From an uncultured Erysipelotrichaceae bacterium (GTDB lineage: Bacteria; Bacillota_I; Bacilli_A; Erysipelotrichales; Erysipelotrichaceae): a stretch of DNA of 27,787 nt. The DNA lies in NCBI GenBank assembly GCA_946621045.1, contig CAMOOA010000003.1, forward strand, positions 1-27,787, given 5' to 3'. The first letter of the stretch is position 1. Each line of letters starts with the position of its first letter. Positions 7,316-15,170 of the stretch are shown one piece after another. The notes beneath the pieces were generated by a model. That model saw nothing but the letters and a program-made list of their open reading frames with translations. It searched no databases and had not been told where the DNA came from. Position numbers and translations under genes: made by a program.

Positions 7316-8218
7316 TCAGCGTCCGGAACGGTGTTTGCGCTTCCGGCTGCGTTTCCCGGAGGAAACCGACTCTCCGTTACTGTGTTTTCTTTCTTCTTCT
7401 GCCTGCTCAATCCGGCTGACTGCTTCCGTGATCCCGACCGTTTCCATCTCGTCAATTGATGAAGCCCATGCGGAAGACGCAGACGGTTTCGGCGGCTGGA
7501 GCCTGCGTTCGGAATGTCCTGCTTTTCCGTCCTTCGTCTTCTTACGCTTTTCGGTACGGGCGGAAGAAACCGCAGCCTCCGCTTGATCAGCCGTTTTTTC
7601 CGATCCTGCATCTTTGCCCTTGTCTGCGGTTTTCTGCTCTGACTTTTTCGGTTTCAGATCATGCCCGGAATCCCGCGCTTCCGCTTTTGCGCCGGAAGGT
7701 TTCGGTTCCGGTGAAGATTCGGATTCCTTTCTGCGAAACAGAGTAAACCGGCGTCGTTTTTCTGCCGGCATTGCAGCTGATGTTTCTTCTGCGGTTCCTG
7801 TTTCTGCGGGGACTTCTGCCTGTGCGGAATGCGATTCCTCTTCCAGTTCCTTATGCTGTGTCCGGTGAAGCCGTTTTCGTCCGCCGCTGTTTACTGTTTC
7901 CGCTGCTTCGGAAGGAACCGGTCCGTCCGGAATATATGCAGGCTCCGGCGCCTTGATCTCATCCAGAATATCCGGGGCTTCGCGCTGCCAGCGGTTTTTC
8001 ATTACACGGTTGATGATATGGTCTGTGACAACCCCGTCGATCACCATAAACATGAGAAGAACAGCCAGTTTTGTATAAGGGCCTGTCTCAAAGATCATGA
8101 ACATGATCTCGCATACAAGGTAAATCAGCAGAAAAAGAAAAAGATATACCAGCATCGTGGCCGCAAAATAACGGCGCTTCATCTGTCTGAGTTTACTGCG
8201 GGGATTACGTTCATTCAT
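7316..8218 (-). CDS. Membrane protein with two N-terminal TM helices and a long charged tail
   Basis: I do not recognise a family for this 300-residue product. The basic start MNERNPRSKLRQMKRR leads into two hydrophobic helices at about residues 19-44 and 49-68, close enough to form a hairpin with both ends in the cytoplasm. The remaining 230 residues look disordered: rich in Glu, Lys, Arg, Ser and Ala, with basic clusters (EKRRRFTLFRRKE, EKRKKTKDGK) and a very basic end (SGKRSRKRKHRSGR). Such tails often contact nucleic acid, membrane or partner proteins, but no function is assigned. It stands between the ruvB terminator and the valS promoter as its own unit. The ATG at 8218 has no Shine-Dalgarno sequence but lies 7 nt after an extended -10 box, so it may be leaderless. 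Confidence 0.8.
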   Translation of the reverse strand: MNERNPRSKLRQMKRRYFAATMLVYLFLFLLIYLVCEIMFMIFETGPYTKLAVLLMFMVIDGVVTDHIINRVMKNRWQREAPDILDEIKAPEPAYIPDGPVPSEAAETVNSGGRKRLHRTQHKELEEESHSAQAEVPAETGTAEETSAAMPAEKRRRFTLFRRKESESSPEPKPSGAKAEARDSGHDLKPKKSEQKTADKGKDAGSEKTADQAEAAVSSARTEKRKKTKDGKAGHSERRLQPPKPSASSAWASSIDEMETVGITEAVSRIEQAEEERKHSNGESVSSGKRSRKRKHRSGR

Positions 8219-8225
8219 GGTTTAC

Positions 8226-8234
8226 ATTCTAGCA
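8226..8234 (-). promoter_or_regulatory. Extended -10 promoter, probably giving a leaderless mRNA
   Basis: TGCTAGAAT (TGn plus TAGAAT at 8226-8231) ends 7 nt before the ATG at 8218, where a transcript would be expected to begin. No convincing -35 hexamer is seen, as is common for extended -10 promoters. Confidence 0.45.
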
Positions 8235-8261
8235 CGCATTCACGGTCACATCATTACAGAG

Positions 8262-8285
8262 AAAAAGCAGCACATCATGTGCTGC
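8262..8285 (-). terminator. Rho-independent terminator of the rplU-ruvB operon
   Basis: On the minus strand the self-complementary GCAGCACATGATGTGCTGC (8267-8285) is followed directly by five T residues. It starts about 8 bp after the ruvB stop codon. Confidence 0.92.
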
Positions 8286-8292
8286 CTGAAAT

Positions 8293-9312
8293 TCAGAACA
8301 GGGAATCCTGTGTGTGGCCCGGAAGCGGAATTCCCAGATGCCGGTATGCGGCAGGTGTGGCAACACGTCCCCTGTTGGTGCGGTTTACAAACCCGATCTG
8401 AATCAGATACGGTTCGTAAACATCTTCCAGAGTAGTTGTTTCCTCACTGATCGCATTGGCAAGCGCATCCAGTCCGACCGGACCGCCATGATAGCGTTCA
8501 ATGATGCCGCGCAGATAACGGATATCCACTTCATCCAGTCCGAGAGAATCGACATGAAGCCGGTCCAGACTCTGCTGGGCAATTTCCGATGTAATCACAC
8601 CGTTGTTCCATACCTGCGCAAAGTCGCGGATCCGTCTGAGCAGACGGTTGGCGATACGCGGCGTTCCGCGGCTGCGGCGGGCAATTTCATACACGGCGGG
8701 CTCTTCGATCGTTACGCCCAGGACGCGGGAGGTTCTTCGTACGATCGAAGCAAGCTGATCGTTGGTGTAATACTCCAGTTTGGAAATAATGCCGAACCGG
8801 TCCCGGAGCGGTGAGGAAAGATCACCGGCACGGGTCGTTGCGCCGACCAGTGTGAACGGAGGAAGATCCAGACGGACACTCCGGCTGCCCGCTTCCTTGC
8901 CGACAATAACATCGATGCAGAAATCCTCCATTGCCGGATACAGCACTTCCTCGACAACTTTCGAAAGACGGTGGATTTCATCAATAAAAAGAATATCCCC
9001 CGGTTCAAGTACGGAAAGGATCGCCGCAAGGTCACCAGCTTTTTCAATGCTGGGTCCGCTGGCAACGCGGATGCCGCTGTGCATTTCATGTGCGAGTATA
9101 TACGACAGTGTCGTTTTTCCGAGTCCCGGAGGACCGTAAAGAAGGACATGGTCCAGACTTTCATTACGCTGCAGTGCAGCCTGAATAAAAATTCTGAGGT
9201 TTTCCTTCAGTGCATCCTGCCCGACATATTCATCCAGTGTCTGGGGCCGTATGCTTTCTTCTTCATCACCGGCCGAAGCGGCAGACAGCAAACGTGTTTC
9301 ATCCGTCGTCAT
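8293..9312 (-). CDS. ruvB: Holliday junction branch-migration ATPase RuvB
   Basis: RuvB is the hexameric AAA+ motor that, with RuvA, drives branch migration of Holliday junctions. The 339-residue length is typical. Visible features: the family start region [12 protein letters not shown]; Walker A GPPGLGKT (residues 60-67); Walker [10 protein letters not shown] (DEIH at 111-114); sensor 1 region [10 protein letters not shown]; the LRDRFG segment with the arginine finger; sensor 2 [12 protein letters not shown]; and the C-terminal winged helix with [13 protein letters not shown]. The ATG at 9312 has GGAGG upstream, overlapping the last codons of ruvA; the gap is only 6 bp, so the two are cotranscribed and probably translationally coupled. 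No ruvC lies in this window. Confidence 0.98.
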   Translation of the reverse strand: MTTDETRLLSAASAGDEEESIRPQTLDEYVGQDALKENLRIFIQAALQRNESLDHVLLYGPPGLGKTTLSYILAHEMHSGIRVASGPSIEKAGDLAAILSVLEPGDILFIDEIHRLSKVVEEVLYPAMEDFCIDVIVGKEAGSRSVRLDLPPFTLVGATTRAGDLSSPLRDRFGIISKLEYYTNDQLASIVRRTSRVLGVTIEEPAVYEIARRSRGTPRIANRLLRRIRDFAQVWNNGVITSEIAQQSLDRLHVDSLGLDEVDIRYLRGIIERYHGGPVGLDALANAISEETTTLEDVYEPYLIQIGFVNRTNRGRVATPAAYRHLGIPLPGHTQDSLF

Positions 9313-9318
9313 AAACGA

Positions 9319-9912
9319 TTATCCTCCTAGCTTCTTCTTCATCAGAAACTGCAGGCCGAGCTTCAGATATTTTTCGGTGCTTTCCTGCGGGTTTCTGCTC
9401 ATATAATCAGCTGCCGAAGAGACATCCGGCTGACGATATCCGAGATTGCGGAGCGCATCGCAGGCTTCTTCGATCTCAAGCGGGTAGGAAGTCTGTTCCT
9501 GTTTTGTCTTAACCGCAACCGGCACAAGCTTTCCTTTCAGATCGAGCACGATCTGACTCGCTGTCTTGGCGCCGATGCCCGGCATGGATTTCAGTACGGA
9601 GACATCACCGGACTCCACTGCCGCAATGATTTTGTCCGCACTTGCCTTTGCGAGCATGTTCATCGCCGTCTTCGGTCCAAGACCCTTTACGGAGATCAGC
9701 CGCAGAAACAGATCCATCTCCTCCCGGCTTTCAAAGCCGTAGAGAGACATTTCCGCCTCGGTGTAATGCAGATAGGTAAATACCTTTACTTCCTCATTCA
9801 GATGAATTTTATCGGTATGCGCATAACTGACTTTCCAGCCCATACCGCCATGATCGACAATGAGCCAGTCGCTTCCGTAGCTTTCAACAGTGCCTGTGAT
9901 AAATGCGATCAT
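9319..9912 (-). CDS. ruvA: Holliday junction binding protein RuvA
   Basis: RuvA forms the tetramer that holds four-way junctions flat and loads RuvB. The 197-residue product has the N-terminal OB fold (MIAFITGTVESYGSDWLIVD), two helix-hairpin-helix motifs (LISVKGLGPKTAMNML and LKSMPGIGAKTASQIV) and a C-terminal three-helix domain (IEEACDALRNLGYRQ) that contacts RuvB. GGAGG precedes the ATG, 12 bp after the obgE stop codon. Gene order obgE-ruvA-ruvB and the short gaps indicate one operon. Confidence 0.97.
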   Translation of the reverse strand: MIAFITGTVESYGSDWLIVDHGGMGWKVSYAHTDKIHLNEEVKVFTYLHYTEAEMSLYGFESREEMDLFLRLISVKGLGPKTAMNMLAKASADKIIAAVESGDVSVLKSMPGIGAKTASQIVLDLKGKLVPVAVKTKQEQTSYPLEIEEACDALRNLGYRQPDVSSAADYMSRNPQESTEKYLKLGLQFLMKKKLGG

Positions 9913-9924
9913 GCGTTATCCTCC

Positions 9925-11196
9925 TCAGTCCGTAAAGTCCATGATATAGGTTCCGACAATTACCTGGTCGCCGTCCTTGCAGCCGGCTTCCCGCAGGGCA
10001 TTGTCGATTCCCATCTTCGCAAGTGTCTGCGCAAATGCGTATGTATCATCCATGTTGTCAAAGTTGACCTGTTCCGCAAGACGGTCCACTTTGGCGCTGT
10101 TTACCTTCCATCTCCGGTTGCCGAGATTGACGATCTCAAAATCCGGATGTTTCGGTTCATAACGGTAAACAACCACTTCCTCTTTTTCTTCGGTCTCCTC
10201 ACTCTTTGCACGCTCTTCTTCAATCTTTTCCATCGCCGCATAAAGAATTTCATCAAGACCCGTATGGGTCAGCGTGCTGCAGGGAAATACCGTAAGATCC
10301 GGATGCGCTTTGCGGAAACGCTTCAGGTTTTCTTCCGCACCTTCCGCATCCATCTTGTTTGCGGCAATGATCTGCGGACGTTCACGAAGCTCCGGATCAT
10401 AGTTTTCCAGCTCTTCGTTGATGATATCATAATCCTCCAGCGGATCCCGTTCTTCCCCGCTCATATCAATGACATGAATCAGTACACGGCACCTGCGGAT
10501 ATGACGCAGGAACTCATGTCCGAGTCCTTTTCCGTCCGCTGCCCCTTCGATAAGACCCGGCATGTCCGCAAGTACAAAACCTCTTTCATCCGGAAGTGAT
10601 ACAACACCGATATTGGGATCGATCGTTGTAAACGGATATGCCGCAATCTGCGGTTTTGCCCGTGTGACAACCGAAAGGAATGTGGATTTGCCGACAGACG
10701 GAAAGCCGATCAGTCCCGCATCCGCAAGAAGACGGAGTTCGAGCTGAAGTTCGAGCTTCTCGCCGATCTCACCCGGCTGGGCATATTCCGGCGCATCATT
10801 TCTGGCTGTCGCAAAATGACAGTTGCCAAGTCCGCCTTTTCCGCCCCTGGCGATCATGACGATCTGATGCGGTCTGGTAAGGTCCGCAAGCAGATCACCG
10901 TTTTCGGCATTGCGCACAAGTGTTCCGAGCGGCACCTTGATGGTGACATCTTCACCGTCAGCGCCGTGCATCTTCTTGATCTTTCCCGGTTCTCCGTTGC
11001 CTGCCTTGACCGAGCGCGTGAAACGCAGCTTGGTAAGCGTTGTTTCATTTGTGTCTACTTCGATATATACGTGGCCGCCGCGTCCGCCGTCACCGCCGAA
11101 CGGACCGCCGTTGGCGTAGAATTTTTCATGGCGCCACGCGACACAGCCCTTGCCTCCGTCTCCGGCCTTCACTTTTATTTTTATAAAGTCAATCAT
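9925..11196 (-). CDS. obgE: Obg-family GTPase (CgtA/ObgE)
   Basis: This essential GTPase associates with the large ribosomal subunit, acting in 50S assembly and stress signalling. The 423-residue product shows the three standard parts: the glycine-rich Obg fold (residues 1 to about 158; AGDGGKGCVAWRHEKF, GGPFGGDGGRGGHV), the G domain (G1 GFPSVGKST from 164; switch region YPFTTIDPNIGVV; G3 DMPG; G4 NKMD) and a C-terminal OCT/TGS-like domain (VVYRYEPKHPDFEI to the end). GAGGG lies 5 nt ahead of the ATG. It follows rpmA by 64 bp, a gap with a GC-rich hairpin, in the conserved rplU-prp-rpmA-obg order. Confidence 0.97.
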   Translation of the reverse strand: MIDFIKIKVKAGDGGKGCVAWRHEKFYANGGPFGGDGGRGGHVYIEVDTNETTLTKLRFTRSVKAGNGEPGKIKKMHGADGEDVTIKVPLGTLVRNAENGDLLADLTRPHQIVMIARGGKGGLGNCHFATARNDAPEYAQPGEIGEKLELQLELRLLADAGLIGFPSVGKSTFLSVVTRAKPQIAAYPFTTIDPNIGVVSLPDERGFVLADMPGLIEGAADGKGLGHEFLRHIRRCRVLIHVIDMSGEERDPLEDYDIINEELENYDPELRERPQIIAANKMDAEGAEENLKRFRKAHPDLTVFPCSTLTHTGLDEILYAAMEKIEEERAKSEETEEKEEVVVYRYEPKHPDFEIVNLGNRRWKVNSAKVDRLAEQVNFDNMDDTYAFAQTLAKMGIDNALREAGCKDGDQVIVGTYIMDFTD

Positions 11197-11220
11197 AAAA
11201 ACCCTCGCTGCTTTTCAATT

Positions 11221-11248
11221 CAAATGAAAGCCCCTGTTGTTCAGGGGC
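11221..11248 (-). terminator. Weak terminator-like hairpin between rpmA and obgE
   Basis: On the minus strand GCCCCTG (11242-11248) and CAGGGGC (11230-11236) form a 7-bp GC-rich stem, followed by the imperfect T run TTTCATTT. It may be a partial terminator lowering obgE-ruvAB expression relative to the ribosomal proteins, or an RNA-processing or stability element. No obgE promoter is obvious. Confidence 0.5.
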
Positions 11249-11260
11249 GTCCGTGTGTTC

Positions 11261-11545
11261 TTATGCCTGCGGGTAAACAGATACCTGCTTTTTGTCACGT
11301 CCGAGACGTTCGTACTTCACGACGCCGGATGCGGTAGCGAACAATGTATCATCACCGCCACGGCTGACATTTTTACCCGGGTAGATCCGTGTACCGCGCT
11401 GACGGTAGATGATCGAACCGGCATTGCAGAACTGACCGTCCGCAACTTTTGCGCCGAGACGGCGGCCTGCGGAATCACGTCCGTTCTTTGTGGAAGATAC
11501 ACCCTTCTTGGATGCGAATAACTGATCATTAAGAATGAATTTCAT
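11261..11545 (-). CDS. rpmA: Ribosomal protein bL27, with cleavable N-terminal extension
   Basis: bL27 is a 50S protein whose N-terminus reaches toward the peptidyl-transferase centre. The 94-residue product begins [10 protein letters not shown] followed by [15 protein letters not shown], the normal mature start. This extension is characteristic of Bacillota and is removed by the Prp protease after the Phe, here predicted between Phe10 and Ala11. The body carries the expected [23 protein letters not shown] region. GGAGG stands 9 nt before the ATG and overlaps the end of prp, which is 4 bp upstream. Confidence 0.98.
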   Translation of the reverse strand: MKFILNDQLFASKKGVSSTKNGRDSAGRRLGAKVADGQFCNAGSIIYRQRGTRIYPGKNVSRGGDDTLFATASGVVKYERLGRDKKQVSVYPQA

Positions 11546-11549
11546 GGTC

Positions 11550-11864
11550 TTACACCTCCATCTTTGTTAGTTTTAAATAATCTGAATGAACCTGCTCAAT
11601 TGTTTTCAACTGAGATACTCCGGTCTTCAGGATAACCTGAAGATCATGTGCTTCATTGCCTTCGGCATTGATGACAACAGATCCGGGTTCAACACTCATC
11701 GGTATATCGAAACCTGCTTCATCAACCGCATTGCATAAACCGGTAATGACAGCGCTGACTTCCGCACATACAAGATCTCTTCCGTATTCTGCGGACAACG
11801 CGTGTCCTTTTACCTTAATGCTGAGGATACGGCCTTTACGAACGGCAATATCGGCATGAATCAC
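11550..11864 (-). CDS. prp: Ribosomal-processing cysteine protease Prp
   Basis: Prp (YsxB) cleaves the N-terminal extension of bL27, which is essential in Staphylococcus aureus. From a GTG at 11864 the product has 104 residues, with the catalytic pair in the family pattern: KGHA (His21) and [12 protein letters not shown] (Cys33). I prefer this GTG because GAGG stands 9 nt upstream and the resulting [13 protein letters not shown] matches the family start. The longer reading from a TTG at 11891 overlaps the end of rplU and adds residues the family lacks. The gene sits between rplU and rpmA, as in most Bacillota, next to its substrate. Confidence 0.93.
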   Translation of the reverse strand: MIHADIAVRKGRILSIKVKGHALSAEYGRDLVCAEVSAVITGLCNAVDEAGFDIPMSVEPGSVVINAEGNEAHDLQVILKTGVSQLKTIEQVHSDYLKLTKMEV

Positions 11865-11868
11865 AGAA

Positions 11869-12180
11869 TTAAGCCTCGATTGCGTTGACAATCAGCTTTG
11901 TATACGGCTGACGATGACCCTGACGACGACGGGTGCTGCCCTTCTTCTGCTTGTACTTGAAGATATGGATCTTGCGTTCCTTGCCCTGCTTTTCAACAGT
12001 GCATGTAACCTTCGCACCTTCTACATACGGGGTTCCAATCTTTGTGGCCGCATCACTGACAAGAACAACCTTGTCAAATACTACGGTCTCACCCGGCTCA
12101 ACATTGAGCTTTTCAACATAGATGGCCTGGTCCTTTTCGACCTTGACCTGCTTTCCGCCTGTTTCGATAACTGCGTACAT
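11869..12180 (-). CDS. rplU: Ribosomal protein bL21
   Basis: bL21 is a 50S protein that binds 23S rRNA. The 103-residue product starts [14 protein letters not shown] and ends with the expected [20 protein letters not shown] region. I chose the ATG at 12180 rather than the adjacent in-frame TTG at 12183: GGAGG is 8 nt upstream of the ATG and [11 protein letters not shown] is the normal family start. It is the first gene of the rplU-prp-rpmA-obgE-ruvA-ruvB run, behind a promoter at 12294-12322 and a structured leader. Confidence 0.98.
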   Translation of the reverse strand: MYAVIETGGKQVKVEKDQAIYVEKLNVEPGETVVFDKVVLVSDAATKIGTPYVEGAKVTCTVEKQGKERKIHIFKYKQKKGSTRRRQGHRQPYTKLIVNAIEA

Positions 12181-12183
12181 CAA

Positions 12184-12290
12184 TTACACCTCCTGACTGC
12201 ATATCTTAAGACGCGCCATTAAGGGGGTTTTTACACACTTATTCCCTTTTCTGAGCGGTTACAGACCTCAATCATGAGGACTGAAACATG
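12184..12290 (-). promoter_or_regulatory. rplU 5' leader, probable L21 ribosomal-protein leader element
   Basis: About 100 nt separate the predicted transcription start from rplU. The leader has a clear hairpin CCTCA-TGAT-TGAGG (around 12264-12277) and, downstream, AACCGCTCAGAAAAGGGA followed by a C-rich stretch. Position and general layout match the L21 leader of Bacillota, thought to mediate feedback control of this operon. I recognise it by context and rough pattern only, without a covariance check. Confidence 0.6.
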
Positions 12291-12293
12291 AAA

Positions 12294-12322
12294 ATATTAT
12301 CACCCGAAGAGTCCTGCGTCAA
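12294..12322 (-). promoter_or_regulatory. Sigma-A promoter of the rplU operon
   Basis: On the minus strand TTGACG (12317-12322) and TAATAT (12294-12299) are separated by 17 bp. The -35 box lies right after the T run of the trmN6 terminator. Confidence 0.8.
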
Positions 12323-12326
12323 TCAC

Positions 12327-12351
12327 AAAAATCCGTTTATTCAGCGGATTT
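12327..12351 (-). terminator. Terminator overlapping the end of the TrmN6-like gene
   Basis: On the minus strand AAATCCG (12345-12351) pairs with CGGATTT (12329-12335), followed by a short T run. The 5' arm lies within the last codons of the gene and the 3' arm just past its stop codon. It separates this gene from the rplU promoter, which starts 5 bp downstream. Confidence 0.7.
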
Positions 12352-13032
12352 GGGAAGATACAGATCTGTCTGCACATAAACACTGTGCAGGCAGTCAAGA
12401 TACACCGGACGCAGCAGCTTCAGGGGCATCTCCCTTTCCAGGGTAAATTCGAGCAGAAACCGTTTCAGGATTCCGTCCTGCGTGTCATATACCGGGCAGA
12501 ATCTGCTCAGAACAAATCCGGTTTCTCCCGCACCCGTAAACACATCGCGCGAAAGCTCCGAGGGATATACCAGCATGATCCGTCCGCCCGGTTCAAGCAG
12601 CCTCCGGCTGTGCTCAAACAGTTCAAGAACCGACAGGTAATCCCGGTGCCGCGCGGCATACAGATACGGATTCCGGTTTTTCAGTTCTTCCGGAAGCGAT
12701 TCAAAATACGGGGGATTGCAGACGATGACAGTAAACGGATCATGCCGGAAGGTCTGCAGGGATGATACGGAGAGTTCCGCACGGATACCGTTGGCAGTGA
12801 GGTTCTTTTCCGCCAGCGCAATCACTTCCGGAAACAGATCGATCCCGGCAAGCAGTTCCGGATCATGAAGCGCCGCATAACAGAGCAGTGCGCCGTTGTT
12901 TGTGCCGGCGTCCAGCACGCGGTCATCTTCGTTCAGGGTCAGAAACCGGCCGAGCAGTTCCGTATCACTGCTGAAATGATAGCCGGACGGATCCTGCTGA
13001 ATTTCATATGGTGTCGCAAACAGATAGTCCAT
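12337..13032 (-). CDS. TrmN6-like SAM-dependent tRNA N6-adenine methyltransferase (YabB type)
   Basis: The 231-residue product has a Rossmann methyltransferase core: DDRVLDAGTNNGALLCYAAL is motif I, GIDLFPEVIALAEKN is the acidic SAM-binding strand, and VIVCNPPYF carries the NPPY signature of N6-adenine methyltransferases (residues 106-109). The start, with GYHFSSDTELLGRFL, matches the TrmN6/YabB group, which methylates A37 of tRNA1-Val in Escherichia coli. The Bacillota members are annotated by homology, so the exact RNA target here is inferred. Motif I, AGTNNGALL, is slightly unusual (AGTGNGVL is more common). It starts 9 bp after the histidine kinase stop with GAGGT upstream, so it is cotranscribed with the two-component genes, and it ends in a terminator. 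Confidence 0.85.
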   Translation of the reverse strand: MDYLFATPYEIQQDPSGYHFSSDTELLGRFLTLNEDDRVLDAGTNNGALLCYAALHDPELLAGIDLFPEVIALAEKNLTANGIRAELSVSSLQTFRHDPFTVIVCNPPYFESLPEELKNRNPYLYAARHRDYLSVLELFEHSRRLLEPGGRIMLVYPSELSRDVFTGAGETGFVLSRFCPVYDTQDGILKRFLLEFTLEREMPLKLLRPVYLDCLHSVYVQTDLYLPKSAE

Positions 13033-13041
13033 ATCTTTACC

Positions 13042-14502
13042 TCAGCTTTCCAGTTCTTCCTTCGGATTGTTCAGTTCAAACCAGAACAGCGAACCTTTTC
13101 CGACTTCTGAGATTACTCCGTACATTGCATGATGACTGTCAAGGATCGCCTTGACGATGGAAAGTCCGAGACCCGTGGAAGACATCGAGCGGGAGAACGA
13201 CCGGCTGGATTTCTGGTACCGGTCCCAGATCAGGGGAATCTGATCTTCCGGGATTCCTTCCCCTTCATCTTCCACTTCCACGCGAACCGTCTCCTCATCT
13301 TCCTTCATATAGGCGCGGATGGTAATGTTTTTCCCCTGCGGTGAATGCTTGACTGCGTTGGACAGGAAGTTGTAGATGACTTCCGTGATTTTCGTCTTGT
13401 CTCCGTAAACAACAAGATCCTGCGGACATTCAATATGGACATGAAGATGCCCTTCATCGATCATGACCGCAAAGAGCCGGACCACTTCCCGTATTACGGC
13501 GCTGATATCAAAGTTTGAATAATTCAGTACGTATGCGCCGCTCTGCAGTTTCGACAGCTCGCTCATATCAACGACCAGATGATCGAGATAGTCCGCTTCC
13601 GAGATAATCACATTCAGATGCTCTTCCCGTTTCTCCGGTTTGTCTCCGGATATGTCGCGGATCATTTCCGCATATGCACGGATGGAGGTAAGCGGTGTCT
13701 TGATATCATGGGAAACATTTGCGATCAGATCCTTGCGGAGCTCATCGATCTTGGACAGCCGGTGTGTCGCATCATTCAGCGATGCGGCAAGTTCTGCCGT
13801 TTCGGTAAACTCTCCGCCCTCAAAATGACAGGAATAATCTGCATCGGCAAGTTTCCCGGCCTCCGTGCTCATCCGGACGATCGGACGTGAAAGCAGCGAT
13901 GAGATGATCAGCGAAACAATGGAGGCAAGAATAATAACGATTAAGGTAAACAGCACATACTGCCGGCCGAAGAAGTTCACGATGGAGTCGACCGGTTCAA
14001 GCGGAGAGTTTACATAAAGATACAGACGGGCAAGATTCAGGGAAATCCGCTTTCCGTAAATCACCATATCCTGTCCGGTCTTCTCATTCACAAGATTCAG
14101 ACTCGTCTCCCCGCCGGAAGAATCGATCAGCCTGCGGAGCGCCGCGCCGTCGGTGGTATCGACCGGCGAATCCGTTTCCGCACCGGGGTGGAACACACAG
14201 CCTCCGCCGATACTGTCCGCGGAGTAAATGAGAGATCCGGCGCTGTTGTACATGGCGACGCAGACATTGTTGTCAACCGCAACCTGAAACGCGCGGTTGA
14301 TCGCCGCGCTGTTTCCGTTATCATTGATGACGTATTCCTGGATCTGGTCTCCCACTTCCTTGACGACCTGGATCTTGTTGTTGCGGTAATACGGTTTGAC
14401 CAGCGAGAACTGAAGAATTCCCAGCAGAAGAACAACACCGATCGCAAAAAGGAAGAAGAACAGCCAGATCGAGAACCGTATGCCGTGCCGGTCAAGCTTC
14501 AA
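13042..14502 (-). CDS. Sensor histidine kinase
   Basis: This is the membrane sensor of a two-component pair, 486 residues. TM1 lies at about residues 10-34 and TM2 at about 181-204, enclosing an extracytoplasmic sensor domain of roughly 145 residues. A HAMP linker follows, then the HisKA dimerisation domain with NVSHDIKTPLTSIRAYAEM (His265 is the phosphorylation site), and the ATPase domain with NFLSNAVKHS (N box), VEVEDEGEGIPEDQI (G1), the F-box region and STGLGLSIVKAI (G2). It starts with a TTG at 14502 inside the last codons of the response regulator (11-bp overlap), with only a weak GGGG upstream, so translation probably depends on coupling. The stimulus cannot be read from the sequence. 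Confidence 0.95.
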   Translation of the reverse strand: MKLDRHGIRFSIWLFFFLFAIGVVLLLGILQFSLVKPYYRNNKIQVVKEVGDQIQEYVINDNGNSAAINRAFQVAVDNNVCVAMYNSAGSLIYSADSIGGGCVFHPGAETDSPVDTTDGAALRRLIDSSGGETSLNLVNEKTGQDMVIYGKRISLNLARLYLYVNSPLEPVDSIVNFFGRQYVLFTLIVIILASIVSLIISSLLSRPIVRMSTEAGKLADADYSCHFEGGEFTETAELAASLNDATHRLSKIDELRKDLIANVSHDIKTPLTSIRAYAEMIRDISGDKPEKREEHLNVIISEADYLDHLVVDMSELSKLQSGAYVLNYSNFDISAVIREVVRLFAVMIDEGHLHVHIECPQDLVVYGDKTKITEVIYNFLSNAVKHSPQGKNITIRAYMKEDEETVRVEVEDEGEGIPEDQIPLIWDRYQKSSRSFSRSMSSTGLGLSIVKAILDSHHAMYGVISEVGKGSLFWFELNNPKEELES

Positions 14503-15154
14503 ACTTATACCCCATTCCGCGTACCGTTACGATATAGTCGCGATACGGTCCAAGATTGTGCCTGAGCATCTTGATATGCGTATCTACCGTACGGTCATCG
14601 CCAAAATAATCATAATTCCACACTTCCTCCAGCAGTTTTGTGCGGGAAAGCGCAGTATTCCGGTGCTCTGCCATATAAATAAGCAGATCGATTTCCTTCG
14701 GCGTGAGATTTGCCTTCACCCCGTCGACAAGGACGCTTCTGCCTGCCGCATCAATCACAAGCCCGCCGAATTCCATGCTGGTGTTGTCCGGTTTCTTGGA
14801 GCGTTCAATCGCGACACGGACTCTGGCCATCAGCTCTTTCGGAGAGAACGGCTTGATCACATAGTCAACAACGCCGAGTTCAAAGCCGAACAGTTTGTCG
14901 TATTCCTCCTGCCGCGCCGACAGCATGATCACCGGCACATCCTGAATCTGCCGGATCTGCTTGCAGGCGGAAAATCCGTCGAGGACGGGCATCATGATAT
15001 CGAGAATGACGCAGTCGTATCGATTTTTCTTAACAAGTTCAACTGCTTCAAGACCGTTTTCCGCTTCATCGGATTCATAACCGTTCAAAGAAGCATATTC
15101 CCGGACAACCTCACGGATGTTTTTTTCGTCATCTACAATCAAGAGTCTTACCAT
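14492..15154 (-). CDS. OmpR/PhoB-family response regulator
   Basis: The 220-residue product has a receiver domain (acidic pair Asp8-Asp9, phospho-acceptor Asp52 in ILDIMMP, Ser79, Lys101 in VIKPF) and a C-terminal winged-helix DNA-binding domain (LTPKEIDLLIYMAEH, DDRTVDTHIKMLRHNLG, YIVTVRGMGYKFEA). It should be phosphorylated by the kinase encoded immediately downstream. It starts 16 bp after the dnaE stop codon with GAGGT upstream of the ATG, so it is probably expressed with dnaE; I see no separate promoter, although one could lie inside the dnaE 3' end. Targets unknown. Confidence 0.96.
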   Translation of the reverse strand: MVRLLIVDDEKNIREVVREYASLNGYESDEAENGLEAVELVKKNRYDCVILDIMMPVLDGFSACKQIRQIQDVPVIMLSARQEEYDKLFGFELGVVDYVIKPFSPKELMARVRVAIERSKKPDNTSMEFGGLVIDAAGRSVLVDGVKANLTPKEIDLLIYMAEHRNTALSRTKLLEEVWNYDYFGDDRTVDTHIKMLRHNLGPYRDYIVTVRGMGYKFEA

Positions 15155-15170
15155 ACCAGTACCTCATTTA

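Noticed and set aside
7456..8435. Several plus-strand frames opposite the charged-tail membrane protein
   Set aside because: They overlap each other and the sense gene, and show Cys/Phe/Arg-rich shadow composition with no ribosome binding site.
11865..11891. TTG start for prp at 11891
   Set aside because: It overlaps the end of rplU and adds residues absent from the family; the GTG at 11864 has GAGG at a suitable distance.
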